A stretch of 64,000 nt of DNA from an uncultured Alphaproteobacteria bacterium (GTDB lineage: Bacteria > Pseudomonadota > Alphaproteobacteria > MPNO01 > UBA2964). Shown here piece by piece: positions 63,714 through 64,000 of this stretch. The stretch lies in the NCBI GenBank assembly GCA_943787225.1, contig CALSLP010000004.1, positions 1-64,000 on the forward strand, given 5' to 3'. The notes beneath the pieces are model-generated. The model searched no databases. It was not told where the DNA came from and was given only the letters and a program-made list of their open reading frames with translations. The position numbers and the translations under genes are program-made. Positions within the stretch are counted from its first letter, which is position 1; each line of letters opens with the position of its first letter.

Positions 63714-64000
<287 letters not shown>

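Overview
The window looks like an alphaproteobacterial chromosome, probably Rhodospirillales in the broad sense. The basis is the gene order eno-kdsA-pyrG-secG-tpiA beside pdhABC-lpd-lipA, a fused ispDF, dusB-ntrB-ntrC-ntrY-ntrX-trkA-hfq-hflX, and an E1-beta subunit with its own lipoyl domain. This placement rests on synteny and protein content only.

The window has two unlike parts, divided by a tRNA-Ser gene at 15573-15662. Left of it (1-15.5 kb) is accessory DNA. It holds three copies of one IS3-family element. Two copies bracket a GC-rich segment with a phytanoyl-CoA dioxygenase-like gene and the tail of a membrane transporter, and so look like a composite transposon. Further right come decayed reading frames, a cupin gene, the remnant of a SNF2-type helicase cut by the third IS copy, and a tightly overlapping module (AlpA, zinc-finger/Toprim primase-like, DUF3987, a small protein with repeats, DUF5681, and one gene with an in-frame stop). 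That module resembles the replication block of an integrated phage satellite or genomic island. A DUF4268-like nuclease gene, broken by several indels, lies against the tRNA.

Right of the tRNA (15.7-64 kb) is dense housekeeping DNA. In order it holds: a 2OG-oxygenase/formyl-THF hydrolase pair; phhB and an arylformamidase-like hydrolase; an Atm1-type ABC exporter; envelope genes (ydcF-like, mltB-like, rlpA, dacA); tmk-holB-metG-tatD-MBL; mazG; a minus-strand nitrogen and potassium regulatory run (ntrBC, ntrYX, trkA, dat, a HAD phosphatase, hfq, hflX, an inositol-phosphatase-like gene); dusB; ispDF-pgpA-cinA; the lipoate and pyruvate dehydrogenase block (ratA, lipA, lpd, pdhC, pdhB, pdhA, ftsB); eno, kdsA, pyrG, secG, tpiA; and finally ppiD, trpE, a GNAT gene and the start of trpG.

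The most interesting site is the 230-base gap right of the tRNA. It carries a near-perfect sigma-54 (-24/-12) promoter, a full-consensus CtrA box about 40 bases upstream, and about 130 bases of structured, apparently non-coding sequence ending in a strong intrinsic terminator. I read this as a sigma-54-dependent small RNA. NtrC (with GAFTGA) and Hfq are encoded in the same window.

Many genes, including essential ones (pyrG, lpd, kdsA, tpiA, tmk, holB), are split by single-base frame changes while both halves stay conserved. The sequence therefore probably carries many indel errors, and broken genes here should not be taken as true pseudogenes without checking.
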